A stretch of DNA of 64,000 nucleotides from NCBI GenBank assembly GCA_028752905.1, contig JAQNBH010000010.1, positions 24,364,244 through 24,428,243 of the forward strand, given 5' to 3'. The DNA is from Cladorhizidae sp. MBARI D1340-BT2 (lineage: Eukaryota; Porifera; Demospongiae; Poecilosclerida; Cladorhizidae). The notes under the pieces are model-generated. The model saw only the letters and a list, made by a program, of their open reading frames with translations. It was not told the origin of the DNA and did not search any database. A program made the position numbers and the translations under genes. Below are positions 1 to 11,800 of the stretch, piece after piece (the first letter of the stretch is position 1; the number at the start of each line of letters is the position of its first letter).

Positions 1-450
1 TAGGTGACCCTTTACCATTAAAAATTATGTACACTAATATAATTATAACACTCAACGAACTCTCAGTTGACATACTAAAATTACAAGGACCTTTTCAATA
101 ATGACCTTGAAATTTACTCACTCGATTTTTTGACTAGAGCATCAAGTCGAAACATTGTGAGAGTAAACTTCAAGTTGATTATTGAGAAGGTCATCACTCT
201 AATATAATGATACGAAATTGGTGTACATGATTTTACATGTAAAGAATTATTCAACCCATTCACTGGTGTAAGCGTGTATATATATATATATATGCCAAAA
301 GTTATTAATAGATTTAAAAATCAACAAAAAAATCGATCGTAGGGTTAAAAAATATCTAATAAAGCTTTAGACATTCTGCAACTAAGGAAAAAAGATTGAA
401 AAATACCGACCATTCAGAATTCAAGCAGCTATTTCACAACCATGATCAAG

Positions 451-560
451 ATGTCCTGATGACTAACCTTGGAGGATGTGTTTTCTGATGTTCTGGACGA
501 TGATTTTGGACTGTCTGAGGGGGAAAGTAGTGATGAAAAAGGTGATGGTCTTACCTTGTG
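451..560 (+). pseudogene. Relic of piggyBac-type first transposase exon (unit 1)
   Basis: An ATG at 451 opens a frame whose third and fourth codons are both stops (TGA TGA). Beyond them it reads LEDVFSDVLDDDFGLSEGES, an acidic stretch matching the start of the better exon at 22103 and, more loosely, those at 909 and 25065. The same relic recurs in units 2 and 3 (around 2575 and 3815). Upstream, near 253, lies CAACCCATTCACTGGTGTAA, which resembles the TTAACCC ends of the full elements. I infer an old piggyBac-family copy that was duplicated with the 1.24-kb unit. Confidence 0.55.
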
Positions 561-692
561 AAGCCATATGACCGCTTTTATAGCATGGTCTCGAAGTCGG
601 AGTTTAAAATTTGATTTTGAGTTCTTGTGTTATTGTGTGTATATTTCCTGCTTAGTTCCACATTATGTGGTAGTGGTCATCAAGCTCATATA

Positions 693-1592
693 TTAACCCT
701 CTCACCGCTGTAAGCGCCATATGGCGTAATCGACTTAAAAAATCGCTAATAAATCGATCGCCTGGCCTATAGTCATAATTTGCATACCACCGGAAAGAGC
801 AACTATTTCTCTATATTATGATGTCCAAAAATTACATCCGGAAACGCCCGATTAGTTAGCGAAAAGTACGTACAACTACCGACGGTTCGCTGTTTTGACG
901 ACCTAAAAATGAGTTGACATTTAGCGCTTGAAGAAGTACCTTCCCTGGTTTCTAGCGAGGATTTTGCTCTCTCTGAGGATGAGTCAGAGGAAGAAGAAGG
1001 TGAAGAAATATGTGGCTACCTTGGAAATCCAAGTTCTGATCGTGCAGCATTGCATTCTATAGCCGCTATAGTCGACCCTACTTTAGACCCTCAGGATTCT
1101 TTCTTTTGCTATTACCAGCTCTCTAGTGATGATGATGAAGCCTTCTCAGGTTAGTTAAAGTATCTACATATTTGTATTTGCATGTTCTTTCTCAAATAGC
1201 TAAATTTCAATAACATTGTATTACTGGGCTATAGAATCATATGATCAAATTTTGTCAAAAACACACAACTATATAATGCTATATGCCTCAAATATTATGA
1301 CTATTGTTTACTAAATGCCAACTAAATGTTAATAAATATATTATAAAGAACAACAAACATTTTTTGTTGATTAAATGTTAGATATTGATAGAGAAATTTA
1401 GGATAATGATATCCATATTTTGTGGTTAATAATGTGGTTAACTAATAATACCACAGTGTTTATAAACAATGGTGCTATCACATGACAAAATTACAAGTGA
1501 TATGAATGGATTGCTGATTTTATAATGATTTTTTTTTGTAGCTGGTATACTTTAGGAAATATGTCCAGGAAAGTCAGCGGTGAAAGGGTTAA
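693..1592 (+). mobile_element. piggyBac-like non-autonomous element, TTAA target
   Basis: The element has TTAA at both ends (693-696 and 1589-1592) and terminal inverted repeats CCCTCTCACCGCTG (left) and CCCTTTCACCGCTG (right, reverse complement). TTAA targets and CCC-starting termini are typical of the piggyBac superfamily. The equivalent site in unit 3 (4071-4074) is empty with a single TTAA in the same flanking sequence, so the insertion can be read directly. Inside is one acidic exon (909-1149); no DDD catalytic core is visible, so it cannot be autonomous. It shares internal sequence with the element at 23863-26167. Confidence 0.85.
909..1149 (+). pseudogene. Acidic N-terminal transposase exon, broken by a stop
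   Basis: The frame from ATG 909 has TGA as its third codon, then runs open to a donor-like junction (CAG/gttagt) at 1149. The product is rich in Glu, Asp and Ser: it contains SSEDFALSEDESEEEEGEE and then ICGYLGNPSSDRAALHSIAA. The second stretch lines up with CAYLGSGVVDGDAMAAITEA of the intact exon at 25065. Because it sits inside TTAA-flanked elements in several places, I read it as the first exon of a piggyBac-type transposase with the rest lost. A host gene captured by the element is the alternative. Confidence 0.6.
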
Positions 1593-1813
1593 AGACATCT
1601 GAACGGTGGAATTTTTCTGTACTAATAATTCTATGTGTTTAGATAATGCTCAGTTATACAATGATAAGGAATGACCTACTTCTGAAATAGGATTCTAGGA
1701 GGAGAAATTGCAATTTATCATGGCCTTGTTGGTTTATACAATCCTAGAGGAAATATAATCACAATTTTGATAGTTGCATTATTACATATTATTCATAAAT
1801 TATTGCATTTTAG

Positions 1814-1885
1814 ATTCTGTATCTGTTGAACCTACAACTGTTGTATCTGTTGAACCTACATCTGTTGAAACCACTTCGACCGAAG
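1814..1885 (+). CDS. Stalk exon X1 (72 nt, Ser/Thr/Val/Pro/Glu-rich)
   Basis: The exon is bounded by acceptor CATTTTAG and donor GAAG/gtgagg. Its 72 nt begin and end in phase 1, so it can be skipped or duplicated without a frameshift. It codes for 24 residues with a repeated SVEPT unit (DSVSVEPTTVVSVEPTSVET, then TSTE). This is mucin-like: many possible O-glycosylation sites, alternating with Glu. It belongs to the same splice-phase class as every stalk exon up to 30.9 kb, so I assign it to the membrane protein that ends at 43601. No signal peptide or start codon for that gene is visible in the window. Confidence 0.6.
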
Positions 1886-3054
1886 GTGAGGCATTGTTAA
1901 GAATAATAATAGGTCAACATCAGTTGGCAATCCAATTAATCATTATGTACTTATTTGGTCCTTCTACTAAAGAAATGTTTTAATTTAAAAACAAACAACT
2001 ATCAATGAAGTAGTGAGATACAAGGCTATAATCAATTTAAATTTACTCACTAGCGTTTTGGGTAGAACTTATTGAGTGACCAAAAATGGGCTTACCGGAG
2101 GTCAGCAAGACTCTACCATGTAGACTACAACCAGTTTAGGTGACCCTTTACTATTAAAAATTATGTACACTAATATAATTATAACACTCAACGAACTCTC
2201 AGTTGACATACTAAAATTACAAGGACCTTTTCAATAATGAACTTGAAATTTACTCAACTCGATTTTTTTACTAGAGCATCAAGTCGAAACATCGTGAGAG
2301 TAAAGTTCAAGTTGATTATTGAGAAGGTCACTGTAATATAATGATACGAAATTGGTGTACATGATTTTACATGTAAAGAATTATTAAACCCATTCACTGG
2401 TGTAAACGTGTATATATATATATGCCAAAAGTTATTAATAGATTTCAAAATCAACAAAAAAATCGATCGTAGGGTTAAAAAATAGCTTTAGACATTCTGC
2501 AAGTAAGGAAAAAAGATTGAAAAATACCGACCGTTCAGAATTCGAGCAGCTATTTCACAACCATGATCAAGATGTCCTGATGACTAACCTTGGAGGATGT
2601 GTTTTCTGATGTTCTGGACGATGATTTTGGACTGTCTGAGGGGGAAAGTAGTGATGAAAAAGGTGATGGTCTTACCTTGTGAAGCCATATGACCGCTTTT
2701 ATAGAATGGTCTCGAAGTCGGAGTTTAAAATTTGATTTTTAGTTCTCGTATTATTGTGTGTATTTCCTGCTTAGTTCCACATTGGTAGTGGTCATCAAGA
2801 AAAACAGCTAAAGACATCTGAACGGTGGAATTTTTCTGTACTAATAATTATATACATCTCTTCCGAATGCTCTATGTGTTTAGATAATGCTCAGTTATAC
2901 AATGATAAGGAATGACCTACTTCTGAAATAGGATTCTAGGAGGAGAAATTGCAATTTATCATGGCCTTGTTGGTTTATACAATCCTAGAGGAAATATAAT
3001 CACAATTTTGATAGTTGCATTATTACATATTATTCATAAATTATTGCATTTTAG

Positions 3055-3126
3055 ATTCTGTATCTGTTGAACCTACAACTGTTGTATCTGTTGAACCTAC
3101 ATCTGTTGAAACCACTTCGACCGAAG
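3055..3126 (+). CDS. Stalk exon X2 (72 nt), copy of X1
   Basis: This is the exact counterpart of the exon at 1814, 1,241 bp downstream in the second tandem unit. The acceptor, the donor (GAAG/gtgagg), the phase (1-1) and the reading frame are all kept, and the encoded 24 residues are unchanged. It would add a second SVEPT-rich block to the stalk. Confidence 0.6.
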
Positions 3127-4530
3127 GTGAGGCATTGCTAAGAATAATAATAGGTCAACATCAGTTGGCAATCCAATTAATCATTATGTACTTATTTGGT
3201 TCTTCTACTAAAGAAATGTTTTAATTTAAAAACAAACAACTATCAATGAAGTAGTGAGATACAAGGCTATAATCAATTTAAATTTACTCACTCGACGTTT
3301 TGGGTAGAACTTATTGAGTGACAAAAAATGGGCTTACCGGAAGCTAGCAAGACTCTACCATGTAGACTACAACCAGTTTAGGTGACCCTTTTCTATTAAA
3401 AATTATGTACACTAATATAATTATAACACTCAACGAACTCTCAGTTGACATACTAAAATTACAAGGACCTTTTCAATAATGAACTTGAAATTTACTCACT
3501 CGATTTTTTGACTAGAGCATCAAGTCGAAACATCGTGAGAGTAAAGTTCAAGTTGATTATTGAGAAGGTCACTGTAATATAATGATACGAAATTGGTGTA
3601 CATGATTTTACATGTAAAGAATTATTAAACCCATTCACTGGTGTAAGCATGCATATATATATATATATATATGCCAAAAGTTATTAATAGATTTAAAAAT
3701 CAACAAAAAAATCGATCGTAGGGTTAAAAAATAGCTTTAGACATTCTGCAACTAAGGAAAAAAGATTGAAAAATACCGACCGTTCAGAATTCGAGCAGCT
3801 ATTTCACAACCATGATCAAGATGTCCTGATGACTAACCTTGGAGGATGTGTTTTCTGATGTTCTGGACGATGATTTTGGACTGTCTGAGGGGGAAAGTAG
3901 TGATGAAAAAGGTGATGGTCTTACCTTGTGAAGCCATATGACCGCTTTTATAGCATGGTCTCGAAGTCGGAGTTTAAAATTTGATTTTGAGTTCTCGTAT
4001 TATTGTGTGTGTATTTCCTGCTTAGTTCCACATTATTTGGTAGTGATCATCAAGAAAAACAGCTTATATATTAAAGACATCTGAACGGTGGAATTTTTCT
4101 GTACTAATAATTATATACATCTCTTCCGAATGCTCTATGTGTTTAGATAATGCTACAATGATAAGGAATGACCTACTTCTGAAATAGGATTCTAGGAGGA
4201 GAAATTGCAATGTATCATGGCCTTGTTGGTTTATACAATCCTAGAGGAAATATAATCACAATAAATGATTCATGCAGGTGTGCCCCAACTTTAATTCCAG
4301 TATTTAAATATGCTTTTAGTTAATAATGGAAATCTTGGTGACTTACCATTGATTAACTGGTGGAAATAATCTCTTGGATTTTGTTTCTTAATAAATGTTG
4401 TGATAAATGATTTTGTTAATTCAAAAAGCCCTGTAAACAAAGACCTGATTTTTTGATTTTTTTAAATGTTAATAAAATTGTATTTTCATCATACTAGATA
4501 TATAGTAATTAATGAATTTTTTGCCTACAG

Positions 4531-5683
4531 TTTTAGTTGCAACCCCAGCTGTAACTTCTGCTATACTAGGTGAGATATTTAATTTTTTAGACAAATTTTA
4601 AACTCTACCAAGAACATTTATATTTAGTATTTTCATCCTGATTTTTTAATTTTTTTACTGTTAATAAAATTGTATTTTCATCATGCTATATATATAGTAT
4701 ATATAGTAATTAATGCATTTTTTTGCTTTCCATTTTAGTTGCAACCCCATCCATCACTGCTGAAATTTCTGCTACGCCAGGTGAGATAATTAATTTTTTA
4801 GACAAATTTTAAACTCTACCAAGAACATTTATAATCAGTATTTTCATATGGTTAATTACAATGCTACTCTTTGATTGTTCTCACACATAAATATTAAATA
4901 TATATTTTAGTCATGCAGCCTGAAACTTCTTCAAGTGAAGGTGAGTTGCCTGTTAATTATTGTTGAAAGAGTTGAAAGATCATCGAGGCATAAAATGGTT
5001 AATCGCTATGTAGATGTTATTTGTTTAGTAAATAGTATTGAAACAAGGTTGATGGTCATTGGATAAATCATAGTTCTCTCTCATTTAAGAATTCATGCTG
5101 TTTTAGACAAGTCTGCTGTTAATTTATTTTGTATTTGTAGCTGTTATTTTATTTTTATTCGTTCCTCAATACTTTTATCATATTGGTCCTTGCATCAGTT
5201 GAATCCACCACTGCTAAATTCTTCATGCAGTTGTGCCTTAATAAAATTGTATTTTCATAGTAATCAATGAATGTTTTGCCTACAGTTTTAGTTGCAACCC
5301 CATCCATCACTGCTGAAACTTCTGCTACACCAGGTGAGATATTTAATTTTTAGACAAATTTTAAACTCTACCAAGAACATTTATAATCAGTATTTTCATC
5401 CTGATTTTTTTGATTTTTTTACTGTTAATAAAATTGTATTTTCATCATACTATATAGTAATTAATGCATTTTTTGCTTTCCATTTTAGTTGCAACCCCAT
5501 CCATCACTGCTGAAATTTCTGCTACACCAGGTGAGATATTTAATTTTTTAGTTAAACTCTACCAAGAACATTTATAATCAGTATTTTCATATGGTTAATT
5601 ACAATGCTACTCTTTGATTGTTCTCACACATAAATATTAAATATATATTTTAGTCATGCAGCCTGAAACTTCTTCAAGTGAAG
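4531..5683 (+). CDS. Stalk micro-exons 1-6 of the array
   Basis: Exons by position: 4537-4569 (33 nt, VATPAVTSAIL), 4739-4780 (B), 4911-4940 (C), 5292-5333 (A), 5489-5530 (B) and 5654-5683 (C). All have AG acceptors and gtgag donors, all are phase 1-1 and none contains a stop. B codes for VATPSITAEISATP, A for VATPSITAETSATP and C for VMQPETSSSE. Type A exons have two possible acceptors six bases apart (CCTACAG and TTTTAG); the upstream one adds Leu-Val (exon starts 4531 and 5286). Introns A-to-B and B-to-C are only about 120-170 nt. The first exon is the most diverged, as expected at the edge of an array. Confidence 0.65.
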
Positions 5684-6201
5684 GTGAGTTGCCTGTTAAT
5701 TATTGTTGAAAGATCATCGAGGCATAAAATGGTTAATCGCTATGTAGGTGTTATTTGTTTAGTAAATAGTATTGAAACAAGGTTGATGGTCATTGGATAA
5801 ATCATAGTTCTCTCTCATTTAAGAATTCATGCTGTTTTAGACAAGTCTGCTGTTAATTTATGTTGCTGTTATTTTATTTTTATTCGTGCCTCAATACTTT
5901 TATCATATTGGTCCTTCAGTTGAATCCACCACTGCTAAATTCTTCATGCAGTTGTGCCCCAACTTTAATTCCAGTATTTAAATATGCTTTTAGTTAATAA
6001 TGGAAATCTTGGTGACTTACCATTGATTAACTGGTGGAAATAATCTCTTGGATTTTCTTTCTTAATAAATGTTGGGATAAATGTTTTTGTTAATTCAAAA
6101 AAGCCCTGTAAACAAACACCTGATTTTTTGATTTTTTTAAATGTTAATAAAATTGTATTTTCATCATACTATATAGTAATTAATACATTTTTTGCCTACA
6201 G

Positions 6202-8364
6202 TTTTAGTTGCATCCCCATCCATCACTGCTGAAACTTCTGCTACACCAGGTGAGATATTTAATTTTTTAGACAAATTTTAAACTCAACCACAGTATTTTC
6301 ATCCTGATTTTTTTACTGTTAATAAAATTGTATTTTCATCATGCTATATAGTAATTAATGCATTTTTTGCTTTCCATTTTAGTTGCAACCCCATCCATCA
6401 CTGCTGAAATTTCTGCTACACCAGGTGAGATATTTAATTTTTTAGTTAAACTCTACCAAGAACATTTATAATCAGTATTTTCATATGGTTAATTACAATG
6501 CTACTCTTTGATTGTTCTCACACATAAATATTAAATATATATTTTAGTCATGCAGCCTGAAACTTCTTCAAGTGAAGGTGAGTTGCCTGTTAATTATTGT
6601 TGAAAGATCATCGAGGCATAAAATGGTTAATCGCTATGTAGGTGTTATTTGTTTAGTAAATAGTATTGAAACAAGGTTGATGGTCATTGGATAAATCATA
6701 GTTCTCTCTCATTTAAGAATTCATGCTGTTTTAGACAAGTCTGCTGTTAATTTATGTTGCTGTTATTTTATTTTTATTCGTGCCTCAAAACTTTTATCAT
6801 ATTGGTCCTTCAGTTGAATCCACCACTGCTAAATTCTTCATGCAGTTGTGCCCCAACTTTAATTCCAGTATTTAAATATGCTTTTAGTTAATAATGGAAA
6901 TCTTGGTGACTTACCATTGATTAACTGGTGGAAATAATCTCTTGGATTTTCTTTCTTAATAAATGTTGGGATAAATGTTTTTGTTAATTCAAAAAAGCCC
7001 TGTAAACAAACACCTGATTTTTTGATTTTTTTTAATGTTAATAAAATTGTATTTTCATCATACTATATAGTAATTAATACCTTTTTTGCCTACAGTTTTA
7101 GTTGCATCCCCATCCATCACTGCTGAAACTTCTGCTACACCAGGTGAGATATTTAATTTTTTAGACAAATTTTAAACTCAACCACAGTATTTTCATCCTG
7201 ATTTTTTTACTGTTAATAAAATTGTATTTTCATCATGCTATATAGTAATTAATGCATTTTTTGCTTTCCATTTTAGTTGCAACCCCATCCATCACTGCTG
7301 AAATTTCTGCTACACCAGGTGAGATATTTAATTTTTTAGTTAAACTCTACCAAGAACATTTATAATCAGTATTTTCATATGGTTAATTACAATGCTACTC
7401 TTTGATTGTTCTCACACATAAATATTAAATATATATTTTAGTCATGCAGCCTGAAACTTCTTCAAGTGAAGGTGAGTTGCCTGTTAATTATTGTTGAAAG
7501 ATCATCGAGGCATAAAATGGTTAATCGCTATGTAGGTGTTATTTGTTTAGTAAATAGTATTGAAACAAGGTTGATGGTCATTGGATAAATCATAGTTCTC
7601 TCTCATTTAAGAATTCATGCTGTTTTAGACAAGTCTGCTGTTAATTTATGTTGCTGTTATTTTATTTTTATTCGTGCCTCAAAACTTTTATCATATTGGT
7701 CCTTCAGTTGAATCCACCACTGCTAAATTCTTCATGCAGTTGTGCCCCAACTTTAATTCCAGTATTTAAATATGCTTTTAGTTAATAATGGAAATCTTGG
7801 TGACTTACCATTGATTAACTGGTGGAAATAATCTCTTGGATTTTCTTTCTTAATAAATGTTGGGATAAATGTTTTTGTTAATTCAAAAAAGCCCTGTAAA
7901 CAAACACCTGATTTTTTGATTTTTTTTAATGTTAATAAAATTGTATTTTCATCATACTATATAGTAATTAATACCTTTTTTGCCTACAGTTTTAGTTGCA
8001 TCCCCATCCATCACTGCTGAAACTTCTGCTACACCAGGTGAGATATTTAATTTTTTAGACAAATTTTAAACTCAACCACAGTATTTTCATCCTGATTTTT
8101 TTACTGTTAATAAAATTGTATTTTCATCATGCTATATAGTAATTAATGCATTTTTTGCTTTCCATTTTAGTTGCAACCCCATCCATCACTGCTGAAATTT
8201 CTGCTACACCAGGTGAGATATTTAATTTTTTAGTTAAACTCTACCAAGAACATTTATAATCAGTATTTTCATATGTTAATTACAATGCTACTCTTTGATT
8301 GTTCTCACACATAAATATTAAATATATATTTTAGTCATGCAGCCTGAAACTTCTTCAAGTGAAG
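6202..8364 (+). CDS. Stalk micro-exons 7-15 (three ~0.9-kb units)
   Basis: Exons: A 6208-6249, B 6383-6424, C 6548-6577; A 7102-7143, B 7277-7318, C 7442-7471; A 7996-8037, B 8171-8212, C 8335-8364. Type A here carries Thr-to-Ser (VASPSITAETSATP) because of GCATCC in place of GCAACC. The units are 894-895 bp and almost identical across exons and introns. Phase, splice sites and open frame are all conserved. The product is 38 residues per unit of a Ser/Thr/Pro-rich chain, probably O-glycosylated outside the cell. Confidence 0.65.
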
Positions 8365-8884
8365 GTGAGTTGCCTGTTAATTATTGTTGAAAGATCATCG
8401 AGGCATAAAATGGTTAATCGCTATGTAGATGTTATTTGTTTAGTAAATAGTATTGAAACAAGGTTGATGGTCATTGGATAAATCATAGTTCTCTCTCATT
8501 TAAGAATTCATGCTGTTTTAGACAAGTCTGCTGTTAATTTATTTTGTATTTGTAGCTGTTATTTTATTTTTATTCGTTCCTCAATACTTTTATCATATTG
8601 GTCCTTGCATCAGTTGAATCCACCACTGCTAAATTCTTCATGCAGTTGTGCCCCAACTTTAATTCCAGTATTTAAATATGCTTTTAGTTAATAATGGAAA
8701 TCTTGGTGACTTACCATTGATTAACTGGTGGAAATAATCTCTTGGATTTTCTTTCTTAATAAATGTTGGGATAAATGTTTTTGTTAATTCAAAAAAGCCC
8801 TGTAAACAAACACCTTATTTTTTTATTTTTTTAATGTTAATAAAATTGTATTTTCATAGTAATTAATGAATGTTTTGCCTACAG

Positions 8885-11800
8885 TTTTAGTTGCAACCCC
8901 ATCCATCACTGCTGAAACTTCTGCTACACCAGGTGAGATATTTAATTTTTAGACAAATTTTAAACTCTACCAAGAACATTTATAATCAGTATTTTCATCC
9001 TGATTTTTTTGATTTTTTTACTGTTAATAAAATTGTATTTTCATCATACTATATAGTAATTAATGCATTTTTTGCTTTCCATTTTAGTTGCAACCCCATC
9101 CATCACTGCTGAAATTTCTGCTACACCAGGTGAGATATTTAATTTTTTAGTTAAACTCTACCAAGAACATTTATAATCAGTATTTTCATATGGTTAATTA
9201 CAATGCTACTCTTTGATTGTTCTCACACATAAATATTAAATATATATTTTAGTCATGCAGCCTGAAACTTCTTCAAGTGAAGGTGAGTTGCCTGTTAATT
9301 ATTGTTGAAAGATCATCGAGGCATAAAATGGTTAATCGCTATGTAGATGTTATTTGTTTAGCAAATAGTATTGAAACAAGGCTGATGGTCATTGGATAAA
9401 TCATAGTTCGCTGTTTTAGACAATTCTGCTGTTAATTTATTTTGCTGTTATTTTATTTTTATTCGTTCTCCTCAATACTTTTATCATATTGGTCCTTGCA
9501 TCAGTTGAATCCACCACTGCTAAATTGTTGTGCCCCAACTTTAATTCCAGTATTTAAATATGCTTTTATGTGGTCCTGGAGAAAAAAATTACTAAAAAGT
9601 TTAAAGTTGATTATATAATGAAGGAAAAAAAATGGGAAAAAAAGGAAAGAAAAAAAAAGGGAAAAAAAGCCGAAAAATTTGCCGCTCGGGGTCTAAGAGT
9701 TAATAATGGAAATCTTGGTGACTTACCATTGATTAACTGGTGGAAATAATCTCTTGGATTTTGTTTCTTAATAAATATTGGGATAAATGTTTTTGTTAAT
9801 TCAAACACCTGTAAACAAACACCTGATTTTTTGATTTTTTTAATGTTAATAAAATTGTATTTTCATCATACTATATAGTAATTAATACATTTTTTGCCTA
9901 CAGTTTTAGTTGCATCCCCATCCATCACTGCTGAAACTTCTGCTACACCAGGTGAGATATTTAATTTTTTAGACAAATTTTAAACTCAACCACAGTATTT
10001 TCATCCTGATTTTTTTACTGTTAATAAAATTGTATTTTCATCATGCTATATAGTAATTAATGCATTTTTTGCTTTCCATTTTAGTTGCAACCCCATCCAT
10101 CACTGCTGAAATTTCTGCTACACCAGGTGAGATATTTAATATTTTAGACAAATTTTAAACTCTACCAAGAACATTTATAATCAGTATTTTCATATGGTTA
10201 ATTACAATGCTACTCTTTGATTGTTCTCACACATAAATATTAAATATATATTTTAGTCATGCAGCCTGAAACTTCTTCAAGTGAAGGTGAGTTGCCTGTT
10301 AATTATTGTTGAAAGAATTGTTGAAAGATCATCGAGGCATAAAATGGTTAATCGCTATGTAGGTGTTATTTGTTTAGTAAATAGTATTGAAACAAGGTTG
10401 ATGGTCATTGGATAAATCATAGTTCTCTCTCATTTAAGAATTCATGCTGTTTTAGACAAGTCTGCTGTTAATTTATGTTGCTGTTATTTTATTTTTATTC
10501 GTGCCTCAGTACTTTTATCATATTGGTCCTTCAGTTGAATCCACCACTGCTAAATTCTTCATGCAGTTGTGCCCCAACTTTAATTCCAGTATTTAAATAT
10601 GCTTTTAGTTAATAATGGAAATCTTGGTGACTTACCATTGATTAACTGGTGGAAATAATCTCTTGGATTTTCTTTCTTAATAAATGTTGGGATAAATGTT
10701 TTTGTTAATTCAAAAAAGCCCTGTAAACAAACACCTTATTTTTTTATTTTTTTAATGTTAATAAAATTGTATTTTCATAGTAATTAATGAATGTTTTGCC
10801 TACAGTTTTAGTTGCAACCCCATCCATCACTGCTGAAACTTCTGCTACACCAGGTGAGATATTTAATTTTTAGACAAATTTTAAACTCTACCAAAAACAT
10901 TTATAATCAGTATTTTCATCCTGATTTTTTTGATTTTTTTACTGTTAATAAAATTGTATTTTCATCATACTATATAGTAATTAATGCATTTTTTGCTTTC
11001 CATTTTAGTTGCAACCCCATCCATCACTGCTGAAATTTCTGCTACACCAGGTGAGATATTTAATTTTTTAGTTAAACTCTACCAAGAACATTTATAATCA
11101 GTATTTTCATATGGTTAATTACAATGCTACTCTTTGATTGTTCTCACACATAAATATTAAATATATATTTTAGTCATGCAGCCTGAAACTTCTTCAAGTG
11201 AAGGTGAGTTGCCTGTTAATTATTGTTGAAAGATCATCGAGGCATAAAATGGTTAATCGCTATGTAGATGTTATTTGTTTAGCAAATAGTATTGAAACAA
11301 GGCTGATGGTCATTGGATAAATCATAGTTCGCTGTTTTAGACAATTCTGCTGTTAATTTATTTTGCTGTTATTTTATTTTTATTCGTTCTCCTCAATACT
11401 TTTATCATATTGGTCCTTGCATCAGTTGAATCCACCACTGCTAAATTGTTGTGCCCCAACTTTAATTCCAGTATTTAAATATGCTTTTATGTGGTCCTGG
11501 AGAAAAAAATTACTAAAAAGTTTAAAGTTGATTATATAATGAAGAAAAAAAAATGGGAAAAAAAGGAAAGAAAAAAAAAGGGAAAAAAAGCCGAAAAATT
11601 TGCCGCTCGGGGTCTAAGAGTTAATAATGGAAATCTTGGTGACTTACCATTGATTAACTGGTGGAAATAATCTCTTGGATTTTGTTTCTTAATAAATATT
11701 GGGATAAATGTTTTTGTTAATTCAAACACCTGTAAACAAACACCTGATTTTTTGATTTTTTTAATGTTAATAAAATTGTATTTTCATCATACTATATAGT

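Larger units (their letters stand above)
1..4262 (+). repeat. Tandem 1.24-kb units, left flank of exon array
   Basis: Three head-to-tail units start with the same TAGGTGACCCTTT sequence at 1, 2137 and 3379. Unit 2 is 1,242 bp. Unit 1 is longer because it carries a 0.9-kb transposon (693-1592). Unit 3 breaks off near 4262, where the different 0.9-kb exon array begins. Each complete unit holds one 72-nt phase-1 exon (1814-1885 and 3055-3126), an old piggyBac-type end with a transposase-exon relic, and a short TA run (near 276, 2408 and 3653). The family resumes at about 21116 on the far side of the array. The units are nearly identical, so the duplication is recent. Confidence 0.9.

Noticed and set aside
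276..293. TA repeat as a possible CRISPR or regulatory repeat
   Set aside because: It is a plain dinucleotide run that recurs only because the 1.24-kb unit is duplicated.
5292..5513. Open frame of 73 residues starting MQPHPSLL, repeated at 8891, 10812, 12733 and 20035
   Set aside because: It overlaps the A and B exons in another frame, begins with TTG and runs through intron sequence. It repeats only because the whole unit is repeated.
9611..9808. Minus-strand frame of 65 residues repeated at 11532, 13453 and 17985
   Set aside because: It lies in the A/G-rich insertion and intron of the array; the Phe-rich composition reflects poly-purine DNA, not a protein.
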